In this document: in pieces, positions 43,196 through 53,019 of the stretch
Layout: the number at the start of each line of letters is the position of its first letter
How positions within the stretch are numbered: position 1 is the stretch's first letter
Origin: CAYMPH01 sp964392365
GTDB taxonomy: Bacteria > Spirochaetota > UBA4802 > UBA5550
DNA length: 64,000 nucleotides
Assembly (NCBI GenBank): GCA_964392365.1
Contig: CAYMPH010000007.1
Location: 62,001-126,000 of the forward strand
Reading direction: 5' to 3'
Made by a program: the position numbers and the translations under genes
The notes under the pieces: model-generated
The model's input: the letters and a program-made list of their open reading frames with translations, nothing else
Database searches by the model: none
What the model was told of the DNA's origin: nothing

Positions 43196-43994
43196 CTGCA
43201 TTACAGCGCTTGTAATAACAATGATGTTTTGCGGCTGCGACTGTCATAATCCTATCTCTGTTGATGATCGTTTTCTTGAAAAAGATTCACTGGCAAATTA
43301 TCCGATCCCAAGTTCATTTAAATCAGGTTTTGCGACTGATTGCAGTTTTCTCATTGTTACTGATACACATTACGGGAGCACACCATATCAGTTTTTCAAA
43401 TACATAGAAGACAACCAGGCGGCCTGGGGAATCGATTTCATTATTCATCTTGGTGATATAACCGAAGCAGGCACACAGGCGCAACTCGATCTTGCCAAAT
43501 CTGATATTGCCAAAACAACACTTCAGGTGTATCCTGTTATCGGCAATCATGATATTTTTGCCGGGGGATTCAACAATTACAAATACGCTTTCGGGAGAAC
43601 AGTATACAACTTTACAGTAGATGGTCACAGTTTTATATTTCTCGATTCTGCAAGCGGAACACTCGGCAGCCTTCAGCGCTCATGGCTCGAATCTGTTCTT
43701 TCCCAGACAGCTTCGGGGAAGAACAGATTTATTTTCACTCATTTCCCTCTTTCTGAAGCAGGGTTCCAGGAGTTTCTTGAATTCAGTTATCCGAAAGAAC
43801 GGTATTATCTATTTGATCTTTTCGACAGATATGACGTAAACTATTACTTCGCCGGGCATTTTCATTTTAACGATGATGTTGAAATCCGCGGCGTCAGGTT
43901 CATAGTCATAAGCGACTTATTAAGAGGGATCCGTTCCGGAGCTCTACTTAAAGTCAGAATAAATGCAGGTGTAATAACAACAACATATCTCTGA
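43176..43994 (+). CDS. exported metallophosphoesterase
   Basis: A 272-residue calcineurin-like phosphoesterase. The dimetal motifs are in order: VTDTHYGS, HLGDITEAG, IGNHD and AGHFHFN (GHxH). The leader ends at MMFCGCDCHN; a lipobox Cys (about position 20) suggests a lipoprotein. It overlaps the preceding beta-rich protein gene by 20 bases. GGGGGT precedes the ATG. The substrate (nucleotide, lipid or peptidoglycan phosphate) is unknown, but an envelope location is clear. Confidence 0.85.
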   Translation: MKFHLSNCITALVITMMFCGCDCHNPISVDDRFLEKDSLANYPIPSSFKSGFATDCSFLIVTDTHYGSTPYQFFKYIEDNQAAWGIDFIIHLGDITEAGTQAQLDLAKSDIAKTTLQVYPVIGNHDIFAGGFNNYKYAFGRTVYNFTVDGHSFIFLDSASGTLGSLQRSWLESVLSQTASGKNRFIFTHFPLSEAGFQEFLEFSYPKERYYLFDLFDRYDVNYYFAGHFHFNDDVEIRGVRFIVISDLLRGIRSGALLKVRINAGVITTTYL

Positions 43995-44030
43995 TCAAAT
44001 TGTTATATTTCATAATATGAACAGCCTGTT

Positions 44031-45275
44031 TTATCCTTTAAGTATAGGAAGCACAATCGTAAAATCAACTTTCACTTCAGGCTCATGCTGCAGATTTGAA
44101 TAATCCACAATATTCGAAACTGATATTTTGCCACCAAGCTTTAATATAATTTTTTCAACTATAGTCAGACCAAGCCCGTAATCAAGTGTGCTGAACTGCT
44201 CAAAGGTGAATTCCGAAAGCCTGAAAAACGGCTCAAAAACAAGATTTTCATATTCAAAAGGAATACCTTCAAAACCCTTGCTGTTTCTGGCAGGCTTGCT
44301 TATTATTGAAACAGCTATTGAATTACTGTCCTGATTTTCCAGAATAACAAAAATATTCGTATTTTTTTCAGAAAATTTAAATGCATTTATTAACAGCTCG
44401 GAAATTGCTTTGGAAAAATAATTTTTTTCAATAGATATAAAATCATTTGCGAATCCGGGCTTTTTCTCGCTAAGCTTAACAGACTGTCCCCTTTTAGATT
44501 CATTTTCTTTATTTTCTGCAATAACTTTCCCCAGAAGAGAATGCAGTTCATCGCAGTTGATTTTCTCTGTTTTAAAATCAATGCTGTTGAGCTGATTGAT
44601 ATCGGAAAAAACATTGAGTGTCTGTTCAGCAAGAACTGCATTGCGCTTTATAAGATCAAACATGTTTGAATCAATTAAATATTTATCACCAGCTTTTTCT
44701 GCTGATGAGAATATCATTGTGATAAGAGTAAGCAATGCGCCGAAACCGGCTCCCTGGTTAAAGCTTGTATGAAGATTATGGAATAGAGTTTTTTCCACAC
44801 GTGCAAAATCGCGCTCTATGAATGTTTCATTCCAGTTGAACCACTCAAGCTGATCCACAAGTTTAATGACCTTCTCACGTTCCATTGTTTTTTTTATTTT
44901 TTTAAGTTCAGCAACTTCAAAAGCACGTTCAACCTTATACATCAGATCATTTGCCTGAGCCGGTTTTACAGCATAATCAAAAACGCCTTTTTTCATAATA
45001 TCAATAATGACTTCCGGTTCATTATGGATGGTGAGAACAATAATAACCAGCTGCTCATCTATACTTTTCAAGTTGCTAATAAGCTCATTACCGTCCATTA
45101 CCGGCATATCTATATCTGTTATAACCACAGAAAAAGGATTCCCGCGAAAAGCTTCAAGAGCAACCTTGCCGTCAGGGAAATCGATTACTTTATATCCCTT
45201 TGCGGAAAGCATCTCTTTTATGAGCGCCCTTGTTACATCTTCATCCTCAACTAGAAGAATTCTTTTTTCTAACAT
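44031..45275 (-). CDS. response regulator receiver fused to a histidine-kinase-like ATPase
   Basis: The 414-residue protein starts with a complete receiver domain (about 1-120: VEDEDVTRALIKEM, phospho-Asp in TDIDMPVMDG, Lys in YAVKPAQ). A helical region (about 140-240) follows with no clear HisKA H-box, and the C-terminus has a GHKL ATPase (N box SELLINAFKFSE, G2 box YGLGLTIVEKII). It may signal by its ATPase in response to phosphorylation from the big hybrid kinase encoded just upstream at 45348-49679, since they are on the same strand with a 72-base gap. GAGG precedes the ATG. Confidence 0.85.
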   Translation of the reverse strand: MLEKRILLVEDEDVTRALIKEMLSAKGYKVIDFPDGKVALEAFRGNPFSVVITDIDMPVMDGNELISNLKSIDEQLVIIVLTIHNEPEVIIDIMKKGVFDYAVKPAQANDLMYKVERAFEVAELKKIKKTMEREKVIKLVDQLEWFNWNETFIERDFARVEKTLFHNLHTSFNQGAGFGALLTLITMIFSSAEKAGDKYLIDSNMFDLIKRNAVLAEQTLNVFSDINQLNSIDFKTEKINCDELHSLLGKVIAENKENESKRGQSVKLSEKKPGFANDFISIEKNYFSKAISELLINAFKFSEKNTNIFVILENQDSNSIAVSIISKPARNSKGFEGIPFEYENLVFEPFFRLSEFTFEQFSTLDYGLGLTIVEKIILKLGGKISVSNIVDYSNLQHEPEVKVDFTIVLPILKG

Positions 45276-45347
45276 ATCAACCTCATTATCCCCTAAATCC
45301 CGCTTCGACCGTGCTCAGTGCACCGCACGGAGGGGGTCTAGAAAGAA
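45276..45347. repeat. short GC-rich hairpin repeat between kinase genes
   Basis: CCGTGC and GCACGG (45309-45330) form a hairpin inside the sequence CGCTTCGACCGTGCTCAGTG. It resembles the GC-rich dispersed repeats at 40.4 and 55.0 kb. It lies in the 72-base gap of a likely operon. Confidence 0.5.
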
Positions 45348-48300
45348 TTATTTTATCAGTGGCATTATTTCTTCCTTATATCTGTTAAGACAAGCAACTA
45401 ATTTTTCAAATTGTTCTCCGTAATCTGCATCAACTTTTTTTTCAGCAGACTGCTCAATATAAGAAAGAATATCAGTGCATGCTTTAAACTGAAAGTTGGC
45501 AGCAGAACCTTTAAATTTATGGGACTGAAAACGGATAGATTCAAATTCTCTTTGTGCAATAGCTGTGGAAAGATTTTGGATATAAGTATTCATTAAGTCA
45601 TTAAAAAAATGTTCCATTAAAGGTTTCAACTTGTTAACAGGGATGCCAATTGCTTCAGAAACTGATTCTATATTATAATGATCCGTTTCACGTTTATGCG
45701 GTACCCTTTTCACAAAATTTTTAAATGTAAAACCCGGCAGATATTTATTAAAAATATCTTTCAGTTTATCAAGTCCAATAGGCTTGGCAAGAACATCATC
45801 CACTCCCTCTTTAAGAAATCTCTCAAAGTCTCCCTTCATTGTATGTGCAGTTAAAGCAATGATGAGTATTTTCTCATCACTCGAGATCCGTATCTGCTTC
45901 ATAGCTTCAATGCCGTTTATTCCAGGCAGATCAATGTCCATCAGAATCAGATCAAAGCGGTTTGAAAGCGCAATCTTTACTGCTTCTTCTCCTGAAGAAG
46001 CAATCCTGCATCCGATACCAAACTCTTTCAGCAAAGACTCCATTAATTTCTGATTGAGTTCATTGTCCTCAACAATAAGCACATTTGCGGTTTTATACAC
46101 ATCGGGCGAAGGGACAGAAATATTTTCATGTACAGCCGAATCAGGAATTCTATCATTCATAAGCAGTCTTCCAGGCAGATAAACTGTAAACCTGCTGCCT
46201 TTACCGGGCTGGCTCTCCAGCTCTATTCTGCCATCGTGCATTTCAACAAGACTATGAGTTATAGATAAGCCCAGTCCTGTTCCTGTATATGCTGCATTAC
46301 GCTTACGAATCTGCTCAAAAGGTTTAAATATCAGATCGAAATCTATTTTATTAATGCCTATACCCTCATCCCAGACTGTAATTATAATGTTATCATCTTC
46401 ACCGCGGGCTTCGATTCCGATATTTTTCCCTGCTTCAGTAAATTTGATCGCGTTTGATATCAGATTATACATCACCTGCCTGATTCGTACTTCATCTGCA
46501 TTGAGCATGCCGATATCCGGAGCAATTGCCCTGTGCATAAAAATCTTTCTTTTCTTTAATTCTGCATTCATCATATCCGGAAAGCCGGATAGCATAGCTC
46601 CAATATCAAACGGTTCCTTTTCAAGCTTGAATTTTCTGGACTCAATTTTCGCAAGATCCAGAATGTCATTTATCATAAGAAGCAGATGGTCTCCGCTTTC
46701 TTTAATATAGCCTATATATTCCCTGTGCTTTGCGTCTAACTTCTGATCGTCCATTTCCATAATCTGACTGAATCCCAGAATAGAATTTAGCGGCGTGCGC
46801 AGTTCGTGACTCATTGAAGCAAGGAATTCACTCTTGGCACGATTAGCAGATTCCGCAAGATTCCTTGCATAATCCAGTTCCAGATTTGTTCTTTCTGCTT
46901 TTTCGCGAAGCGCGTCAGATTCCTGAAGAGCAATGAGAAGTTTTTTTTCTGACAACTTCCGTTCAGTGATGTCGTGGATAAATACAATAAATCTCCCTTC
47001 CTCCCCGGACTGGTACTGCACGCTTATTTCAACATCATAAACGCTCCCATCCTTGCGGCGATGCCTGGTTTCAAAACTGTCTTCACCGGCAGTTATTACT
47101 TTTTGAATATGGGCAGCAATATCATCTTCTGCTTCATATGCTTCCAAATCGGGAATTCTCATGCTCAGCAATTCCTGTTCACTATAGCCGCTCATTTTAC
47201 TGTAGGTCTCATTTACTTCAAGCAGATGCCCTTTAGTGTCTGCCAGCCAGAAACCATTCATTGCTGTCTCGAGAATTGTTTTATGCCGTTCATCTCTTTT
47301 AATAACCGCTTCTTCAGCCTGTTTTCGTTTTGTAACATCTATGCCTATGGAAATTATTAATTCCATTTTTCCGTCAGTTCCCAGCTGAATGGTATTGGTC
47401 CAATCGATCAGATATCTTTTACCATCTTTATCAACCCAATGGTTAGTAAATACACCCTCTAATTTTTTCGGGGTATTTTTAAATATTTCAAAAGCCTGGT
47501 TGCGGACAATATCTCTTTCCTCCTCTGGCAGAAATGTATCCCATGGAAATTTTCCTTCTATCTCTTCGAAAGTATACCCGCTCAGTTTTTCTGCTGCATG
47601 GTTGAATTGACGTATGCGTCCTTCTCTATCCAGCACTAAAATCAATGCACCTGCATTATCGAGTATGGCATTTGTAAATTCGCGTTCCTGATTCAGCTGC
47701 TGTTCAGTTTTCTTGCGTTTAGATATATCAATTACAATTCCAACTGCCTTAAGCGGAACATTATTTGAATCCTTCTTAACTATAGAACCAATATCATAAA
47801 ACCATTTGTAATCACCGGTTTTTGTTAAAATCCTGTATTGAGCTTCATACCTGTCAGATAATCCTTTAAAATGTTTTTTCATGGCATCCATTGTGCTGTC
47901 ACAATCATCCGGATGCACAAGCTTCATGAAATCTTTGTAATGTTTGAATTTCTCAGGTGTTTCACCGATCATATCGGTTTTTCGTTTATCAAAAATAACA
48001 TTACCCGTTGTTACATCCATTTCCCACCAGGCCATATCTGCAGCATTCATTGCTACTTCAAGCCTCGTTGAAAATTCGTTGATCAAATTTTCCGCCCGTT
48101 TACGTTCTGTGATATCTTCTTTAATAGCAATATAATTTGTAATCACGCCATTTTCATTTAATATTGGTGCTATAGATGCTGATTCCCAGTACAATTCACC
48201 GTTTTTCTTTTTATTCTGAAAAGTACCCTGCCATTCTTTACCGGAAGTAATAGTACCCCATAATTCCTTATATAATTCAACCGGAGTATTTCCTGATTGC

Positions 48301-49679
48301 AGAATCTGCGGGTTTTGGCCTATAGCTTCTTCACTTGAATATCCGGTCAGCTCAATAAACTTCCGGTTAACATATTCAATAGTTCCGTTAAAATCAGTAA
48401 TAACCACGGTTGCAGGGCTTTGCTCAACAGCTTTTAATAATTTACGGATCTGGATGTCTAATTGTTTCTGTTCAGTAACATTACGGAAATTCCATACGCG
48501 GCCTACAATTTCATCGTCAATCATCTGCGGACGCGAGTAACGCTCGAAAACTCTGCCATCTTTAAAATCGATTGTATCGAAACTCTCTTCATCTATCTTC
48601 TTGTAAAGATCCCTCACCTTTGCAAGAAAAAGATCAGGTTCTTTCAGCTGGTCAAGAATAAATGTAATAAGTATATTGTCGTCGCCTATATCAATAAGCG
48701 GTTGCGGTATCCGCCACAACTCACCGAATTTTTTATTAAAACTTTTTACTTTTCCGCTTAAATCTACGACGAGGATGCCGTCTGTAGTGGACTCAAGAGT
48801 AGACTGCAGAAGTGAAGATACATTTTTCTGAGATTCCTCGGCATTTTTACGGTCAGTTATGTTGCTGATTATTATCCGGCACATTGATTTATCGTTAACG
48901 ATTCCAGCTGCAGATGATTCCAGCAAAACCCAGAAAGAAGTTCCATCAGACCGTGCCATTCTAATTTCGTATGATTGCGGCTTCCATGAATTAACTAGCT
49001 GCTTACTGTATAAAAGATAAACGCTCTGGTCTTCTGAAAAAATATACCGGTAAAACGGCTGATTAATTAGCGAGTCTTTTGAAACATCCAGAAGAGAAGC
49101 AGCAGTAAGATTAGCTTCCATAATAATTCCCTTTTCATTAAGAGAAAAATATCCTGCAGGCGCTAAATCAAAAAGATCAAAGTAGCGTTCTTTGGAAACT
49201 GAAAGTTCCTCCTGAGTTTTACGCAGCTGCTCATTCTGTATCTCAAGTCCAACCTGGTGAGCCAGCAGTTCTCCTTTAATTGCAGCATTTTGTTTTTCAA
49301 GCTCGCAGCGATGCAGAGCTGTTTTAATTGCTGCATTAAGCATGGCCATGCTTATTGGTTTAATAATATATCCGTAAGGATTGCATTCCTGGGCACGCTT
49401 GATAGTTACATCATCAGCATCACCTGTTAGAAATATAACTGGAACTGAATAATCAGCTTGAATACGTCCAGCAGTATCAATGCCATCCATTTCGCATGAA
49501 AGGCAGATATCCATTAAAATAAGATCAGGTTTCAATTTAGCTGTTTTTTTTATAGCGTCATTACCGGAATCAGCAGAACCGGCAACATCAAACCCGAGAT
49601 TGGAGATCATTTTCTTCAGTTGAGCTGCTGCAATACTATCATCCTCAACAATAAGAATTTTCGCCTTATAAGATTTCAT
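45348..49679 (-). CDS. hybrid histidine kinase with six PAS domains and Hpt
   Basis: The 1443-residue cytoplasmic sensor has, in order: a receiver (about 1-125, LILMDICLSCEMDGID), about six PAS/PAC modules (about 165-930), a HisKA H-box SHELRTPLNSILGF near 956, a HATPase (about 1065-1180, ISNAIKFTE and GTGLGLSITHSLVEM), a second receiver (phospho-Asp in LILMDIDLPGINGI near 1246) and an Hpt domain with the H-box SHKFKGSAANF near 1386. It is a complete multi-step phosphorelay on one chain. No membrane segment is seen, so it detects internal signals through the PAS domains. The 414-residue receiver/ATPase gene follows 72 bases on. GGAG precedes the ATG. Confidence 0.92.
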   Translation of the reverse strand: MKSYKAKILIVEDDSIAAAQLKKMISNLGFDVAGSADSGNDAIKKTAKLKPDLILMDICLSCEMDGIDTAGRIQADYSVPVIFLTGDADDVTIKRAQECNPYGYIIKPISMAMLNAAIKTALHRCELEKQNAAIKGELLAHQVGLEIQNEQLRKTQEELSVSKERYFDLFDLAPAGYFSLNEKGIIMEANLTAASLLDVSKDSLINQPFYRYIFSEDQSVYLLYSKQLVNSWKPQSYEIRMARSDGTSFWVLLESSAAGIVNDKSMCRIIISNITDRKNAEESQKNVSSLLQSTLESTTDGILVVDLSGKVKSFNKKFGELWRIPQPLIDIGDDNILITFILDQLKEPDLFLAKVRDLYKKIDEESFDTIDFKDGRVFERYSRPQMIDDEIVGRVWNFRNVTEQKQLDIQIRKLLKAVEQSPATVVITDFNGTIEYVNRKFIELTGYSSEEAIGQNPQILQSGNTPVELYKELWGTITSGKEWQGTFQNKKKNGELYWESASIAPILNENGVITNYIAIKEDITERKRAENLINEFSTRLEVAMNAADMAWWEMDVTTGNVIFDKRKTDMIGETPEKFKHYKDFMKLVHPDDCDSTMDAMKKHFKGLSDRYEAQYRILTKTGDYKWFYDIGSIVKKDSNNVPLKAVGIVIDISKRKKTEQQLNQEREFTNAILDNAGALILVLDREGRIRQFNHAAEKLSGYTFEEIEGKFPWDTFLPEEERDIVRNQAFEIFKNTPKKLEGVFTNHWVDKDGKRYLIDWTNTIQLGTDGKMELIISIGIDVTKRKQAEEAVIKRDERHKTILETAMNGFWLADTKGHLLEVNETYSKMSGYSEQELLSMRIPDLEAYEAEDDIAAHIQKVITAGEDSFETRHRRKDGSVYDVEISVQYQSGEEGRFIVFIHDITERKLSEKKLLIALQESDALREKAERTNLELDYARNLAESANRAKSEFLASMSHELRTPLNSILGFSQIMEMDDQKLDAKHREYIGYIKESGDHLLLMINDILDLAKIESRKFKLEKEPFDIGAMLSGFPDMMNAELKKRKIFMHRAIAPDIGMLNADEVRIRQVMYNLISNAIKFTEAGKNIGIEARGEDDNIIITVWDEGIGINKIDFDLIFKPFEQIRKRNAAYTGTGLGLSITHSLVEMHDGRIELESQPGKGSRFTVYLPGRLLMNDRIPDSAVHENISVPSPDVYKTANVLIVEDNELNQKLMESLLKEFGIGCRIASSGEEAVKIALSNRFDLILMDIDLPGINGIEAMKQIRISSDEKILIIALTAHTMKGDFERFLKEGVDDVLAKPIGLDKLKDIFNKYLPGFTFKNFVKRVPHKRETDHYNIESVSEAIGIPVNKLKPLMEHFFNDLMNTYIQNLSTAIAQREFESIRFQSHKFKGSAANFQFKACTDILSYIEQSAEKKVDADYGEQFEKLVACLNRYKEEIMPLIK

Positions 49680-50161
49680 GAAGGCATACTCCTTAATTAA
49701 TCCTGAAACTTTTCATAGAGTTAAAAAACCTTATATTTAATGAATAAAAAAGCATCAACAATTTCGAGATTAAAATGTCTGATTCTTTCCTCTGTTATAA
49801 TTGCGAACACCTTTTCGAGAAGCCATTGTTCATTATATTGCCAGCGTGTAATGATAGCATCAGATTAATCTGTCACAGCAACAATCCGTGCAAAATGAGG
49901 AGTTGCCTTATTAAAAATACACAAAAAGAGAGCAATTTACAAAAAAATTAATACTTAAATTATTATAAATTAAATTAATTGCAATATAAATATTAAATTT
50001 TAATATATCGGGTATTAGAGCATGGGGGTTACTGCAGATTATACTGCTTATTAAAAAATCTTTTAATTAACCGCCAAAAAAATATTGTTTTCCCAATTGT
50101 GTTCCCTGAGCATTCTTGCAAATAAGAATCTTGCAACCCTCATCTGCGTTTCATACTTAAG
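49680..50161. other. intergenic region, AT-rich
   Basis: About 480 bases between metG and the hybrid kinase gene. A weak hairpin ATTCTT-N6-AAGAAT (50112-50129) lies about 30 bases past metG without a T-run. The kinase promoter must lie here but no strong -35/-10 can be named. No repeat family or open frame was identified. Confidence 0.4.
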
Positions 50162-52102
50162 CTAAGAAAGCTTTGCACCTACAGGTATGGAGTCTTCAAT
50201 AAAAATAACAGCGGGCTGACTTTTTTTATCTTTTTTTGCAGCTAGAAGCATTCCGTTTGAGGTTCGGTTGAAAATTACAGCGGGCTTCAGGTTCGATACA
50301 AGCAGAACTTTTTTTCCTGTAATAGATTCCGGAGTGCACACCTGGGCAATACCTGCAACTATAGTTCTTGCACCTGTTCCAGGGTCAACCTCAAGCTGTA
50401 GAAGTTTATCTGAACCTTCAACCTTCTCAGCTTTTAAAATCTGCGCAACCCTGATATCAACTTTAGCAAAATCTGAAATTTCAATCAGACCGTCAGTTAT
50501 TATATTCTGAGCTGAATTTTCTTTTTTATCTGAAGATTTTTTCTGAGTCTCTGCAGGAGTTGTTTCCTTCTCCTTTTCAATCTTCGGAAATAAAATTCCC
50601 GGATCAGCAATTACTGTTCCTGTTTTAAGATTACTCATTGATAAAGCATTATCAAAATTGCACTTTTCAAGTTCCTCACCGAGAGATTTCATAATAACCG
50701 GTGATATATTTATAAAGATCGGCGAGGTAAGTAATGTAACCGAGTAAATAGATTCGAGAAGATTGCGCATAACCGAAGAAAGTTTTTCCATATCGCCTTC
50801 TTTTGCAATCTGCCATGGTTTCTTTTCATCAATATATTTATTCAGATATCTGACAAACTCCCATAGTTTTTCTATAGCTGTGCTTGTCTGAAACACCAGA
50901 CCAAGTCTGATATAATCATCTGCAGCAGATGCAAGTTTATCAAGAAGAACATCCCTGTCTGCAGGATTTTTCTCACTGAATTCCGGAATCTTATCCTCGA
51001 AATATTTTTTCACCATGTTGTAGGTTCTGTTAACAAGATTGCCGAAATCGTTTGCAAGGTCATAATTTATTCTATCAGTTACTGATTCCTCGCTGAATTT
51101 TGCATCAAGACCGAAAGTCATGTCTTTCAGAAAAAAATATCTCAGCTGATCATTTCCGAATTTGGAAACCAGATCTTTCGGCGTAATAACATTGCCGAGA
51201 CTTTTTGACATTTTTGCGCCGTCATTATTATAGTATCCATGAACATTGAGATGCCTGTAAGGTTCAATTCCCATTGCCTTAAGCATTGTCGGCCAGAAAA
51301 TCCCGTGAGGCTTTAAAATATCTTTTGCAATTATATGCTCTGCATACGGCCAGAATTTTTTAAAATTATCACCATCAGGATAACCAAGAGCGCTAATGTA
51401 ATTGATAAGTGCGTCGAACCAGACATAGGTAACATAATTATCATCAAACGGGAGAGGAATGCCCCACTGCAGTCTTGTTTTCGGACGGGATATGCATAAA
51501 TCTTCAAGTACATCTCCCTTGAGCATTGAAAGCACTTCATTTTTATATCTCTCCGGCCTTATAAAATCCGGATTCTTGTCAATATGATTAATCAGCCATG
51601 CCTGATATTTACTCATTTTGAAAAAATAATTTTTTTCTTCAATGAACTTCAAACCGGTTGCATGATCAGGACACTTTCCGTCAACAATCTCTTTATCTGT
51701 CAGAAATCTTTCACAGCCAACGCAGTAATTTCCTCCATAGCTCCCGAAATAAATATCGCCGTTTTCATATATCCTGGTTAAAATTTCCTTAACGGTTTTT
51801 TCATGATTCGCATCGCTTGTCCGGACAAAACTGTTGAATGAAATTCCCATTCCGCTCCATGTATCTTTAAATATATGGCTTATTTTATCAGCATATTCCT
51901 GCGGGGTTGAATTATTTTTTCGCGCAGCCTCGTCAATTTTATCACCATGTTCATCTGTGCCTGTCAGCATAAAAGACTCTCTTCCCGTTAGAGCGTTCAG
52001 CCTTTTCATAAAATCTGCAAGGATAGTTGTATATGCATGGCCGATATGAGGCTCTGCATTTACATAATATATGGGTGTTGTTACATAAAATTTTTCTTCC
52101 AT
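50162..52102 (-). CDS. metG: methionyl-tRNA synthetase
   Basis: A 646-residue class I synthetase that charges tRNA-Met. The HIGH motif is in NAEPHIGHAYTT, the KMSKS motif in GAKMSKSLGN, and a zinc knuckle lies between (YCVGCERF, GKCPDH). The C-terminus (about 530-646) is an EMAP-like tRNA-binding domain beginning DFAKVDIRVAQILKAEKVEG, attached by a lysine- and glutamate-rich linker. Its ATG overlaps the stop codon of the RicT-like gene by one base (TGATG), so the run holB-ricT-metG is one operon. Confidence 0.97.
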   Translation of the reverse strand: MEEKFYVTTPIYYVNAEPHIGHAYTTILADFMKRLNALTGRESFMLTGTDEHGDKIDEAARKNNSTPQEYADKISHIFKDTWSGMGISFNSFVRTSDANHEKTVKEILTRIYENGDIYFGSYGGNYCVGCERFLTDKEIVDGKCPDHATGLKFIEEKNYFFKMSKYQAWLINHIDKNPDFIRPERYKNEVLSMLKGDVLEDLCISRPKTRLQWGIPLPFDDNYVTYVWFDALINYISALGYPDGDNFKKFWPYAEHIIAKDILKPHGIFWPTMLKAMGIEPYRHLNVHGYYNNDGAKMSKSLGNVITPKDLVSKFGNDQLRYFFLKDMTFGLDAKFSEESVTDRINYDLANDFGNLVNRTYNMVKKYFEDKIPEFSEKNPADRDVLLDKLASAADDYIRLGLVFQTSTAIEKLWEFVRYLNKYIDEKKPWQIAKEGDMEKLSSVMRNLLESIYSVTLLTSPIFINISPVIMKSLGEELEKCNFDNALSMSNLKTGTVIADPGILFPKIEKEKETTPAETQKKSSDKKENSAQNIITDGLIEISDFAKVDIRVAQILKAEKVEGSDKLLQLEVDPGTGARTIVAGIAQVCTPESITGKKVLLVSNLKPAVIFNRTSNGMLLAAKKDKKSQPAVIFIEDSIPVGAKLS

Positions 52103-52977
52103 CAGAAGCCCTCGTGTGAATCAGATACGGATTCTTCATCAGCTTTAATTATTTTATCAATTATTTCATCCTTGATAGTGTACTTGTTGTCTTTTATCAC
52201 AAGATCATATTTTGATATTTTAACAAACCTGTCTCCGATCTTAAGCGTTATAGTTTCCTTCAGTGTATCTGAAGAATATACTGTATAAACTTTTTTCTCT
52301 GCAAAAATTTCCATCCCATGTTTTGGAAGATTTTCGTTGAGGCTCATATATGTTTTATATTCATATCCGAGACAGCACAGAAGCCTTCCGCACATACCTG
52401 AAATTTTTAACGAGTTCAGATTTAAATCCTGCTCTTTTGCCATTTTAATTGAAACAGGATCAAATTCGTCGCGGAGATGCAGACAGCATAAACTTCTGCC
52501 GCACGGCCCGAAGCCGCCTACAAGCCTTGCCTCATCGCGCACGCCTATCTGCCTCATCTCTATTCTTGTTTTAAAAACAGAAGCAAGTTCCCGGACTAAA
52601 TCCCTGAAATCTATTCTGTTCTCAGCTACAAAATAAAAAATTATTTTTGTCCTGTCAAAGAGGCATTTGACAGATATGAGTTTCATATCTAGTTTTTTTG
52701 CCCGGGCTTTTTCACGACAGGATTCAAAAGCCTTTTTTTCCAGGATCTCTATATCTTTAATTGTTTTAGCGTCATCTGCATTTGTAATCCGGATAAGTTT
52801 TCCCTTAATATCGATCCCGGGATTATTCTGATAACGCATGCTCTTGACAACATATCCCAGATCAACACCATGTTCCGTTTCCACAACGCACAGTGAATTC
52901 TGCTTAACAAACAGATTATTCGTATCAACAAAATATATCTGATAACTTTCTCTTAATTTAACTGCTGAAACTTCCAT
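52102..52977 (-). CDS. ricT: PSP1/RicT (YaaT) family protein
   Basis: A 291-residue PSP1-domain protein with the cysteine motifs GPCGRSLCCLH and GMCGRLLCCLGYE of the RicT/YaaT family. In Bacillus the Ric complex carries iron-sulfur clusters and promotes mRNA maturation with RNase Y. A TTG at 52998 is in frame, but AGGGA precedes the ATG at 52977. Its neighbours holB and metG are the usual ones for this family across bacteria. Confidence 0.92.
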   Translation of the reverse strand: MEVSAVKLRESYQIYFVDTNNLFVKQNSLCVVETEHGVDLGYVVKSMRYQNNPGIDIKGKLIRITNADDAKTIKDIEILEKKAFESCREKARAKKLDMKLISVKCLFDRTKIIFYFVAENRIDFRDLVRELASVFKTRIEMRQIGVRDEARLVGGFGPCGRSLCCLHLRDEFDPVSIKMAKEQDLNLNSLKISGMCGRLLCCLGYEYKTYMSLNENLPKHGMEIFAEKKVYTVYSSDTLKETITLKIGDRFVKISKYDLVIKDNKYTIKDEIIDKIIKADEESVSDSHEGF

Positions 52978-53019
52978 TATATTCCCTATTTTCTGCAAAT
53001 GCTCTGCAGTAACTGTTTT

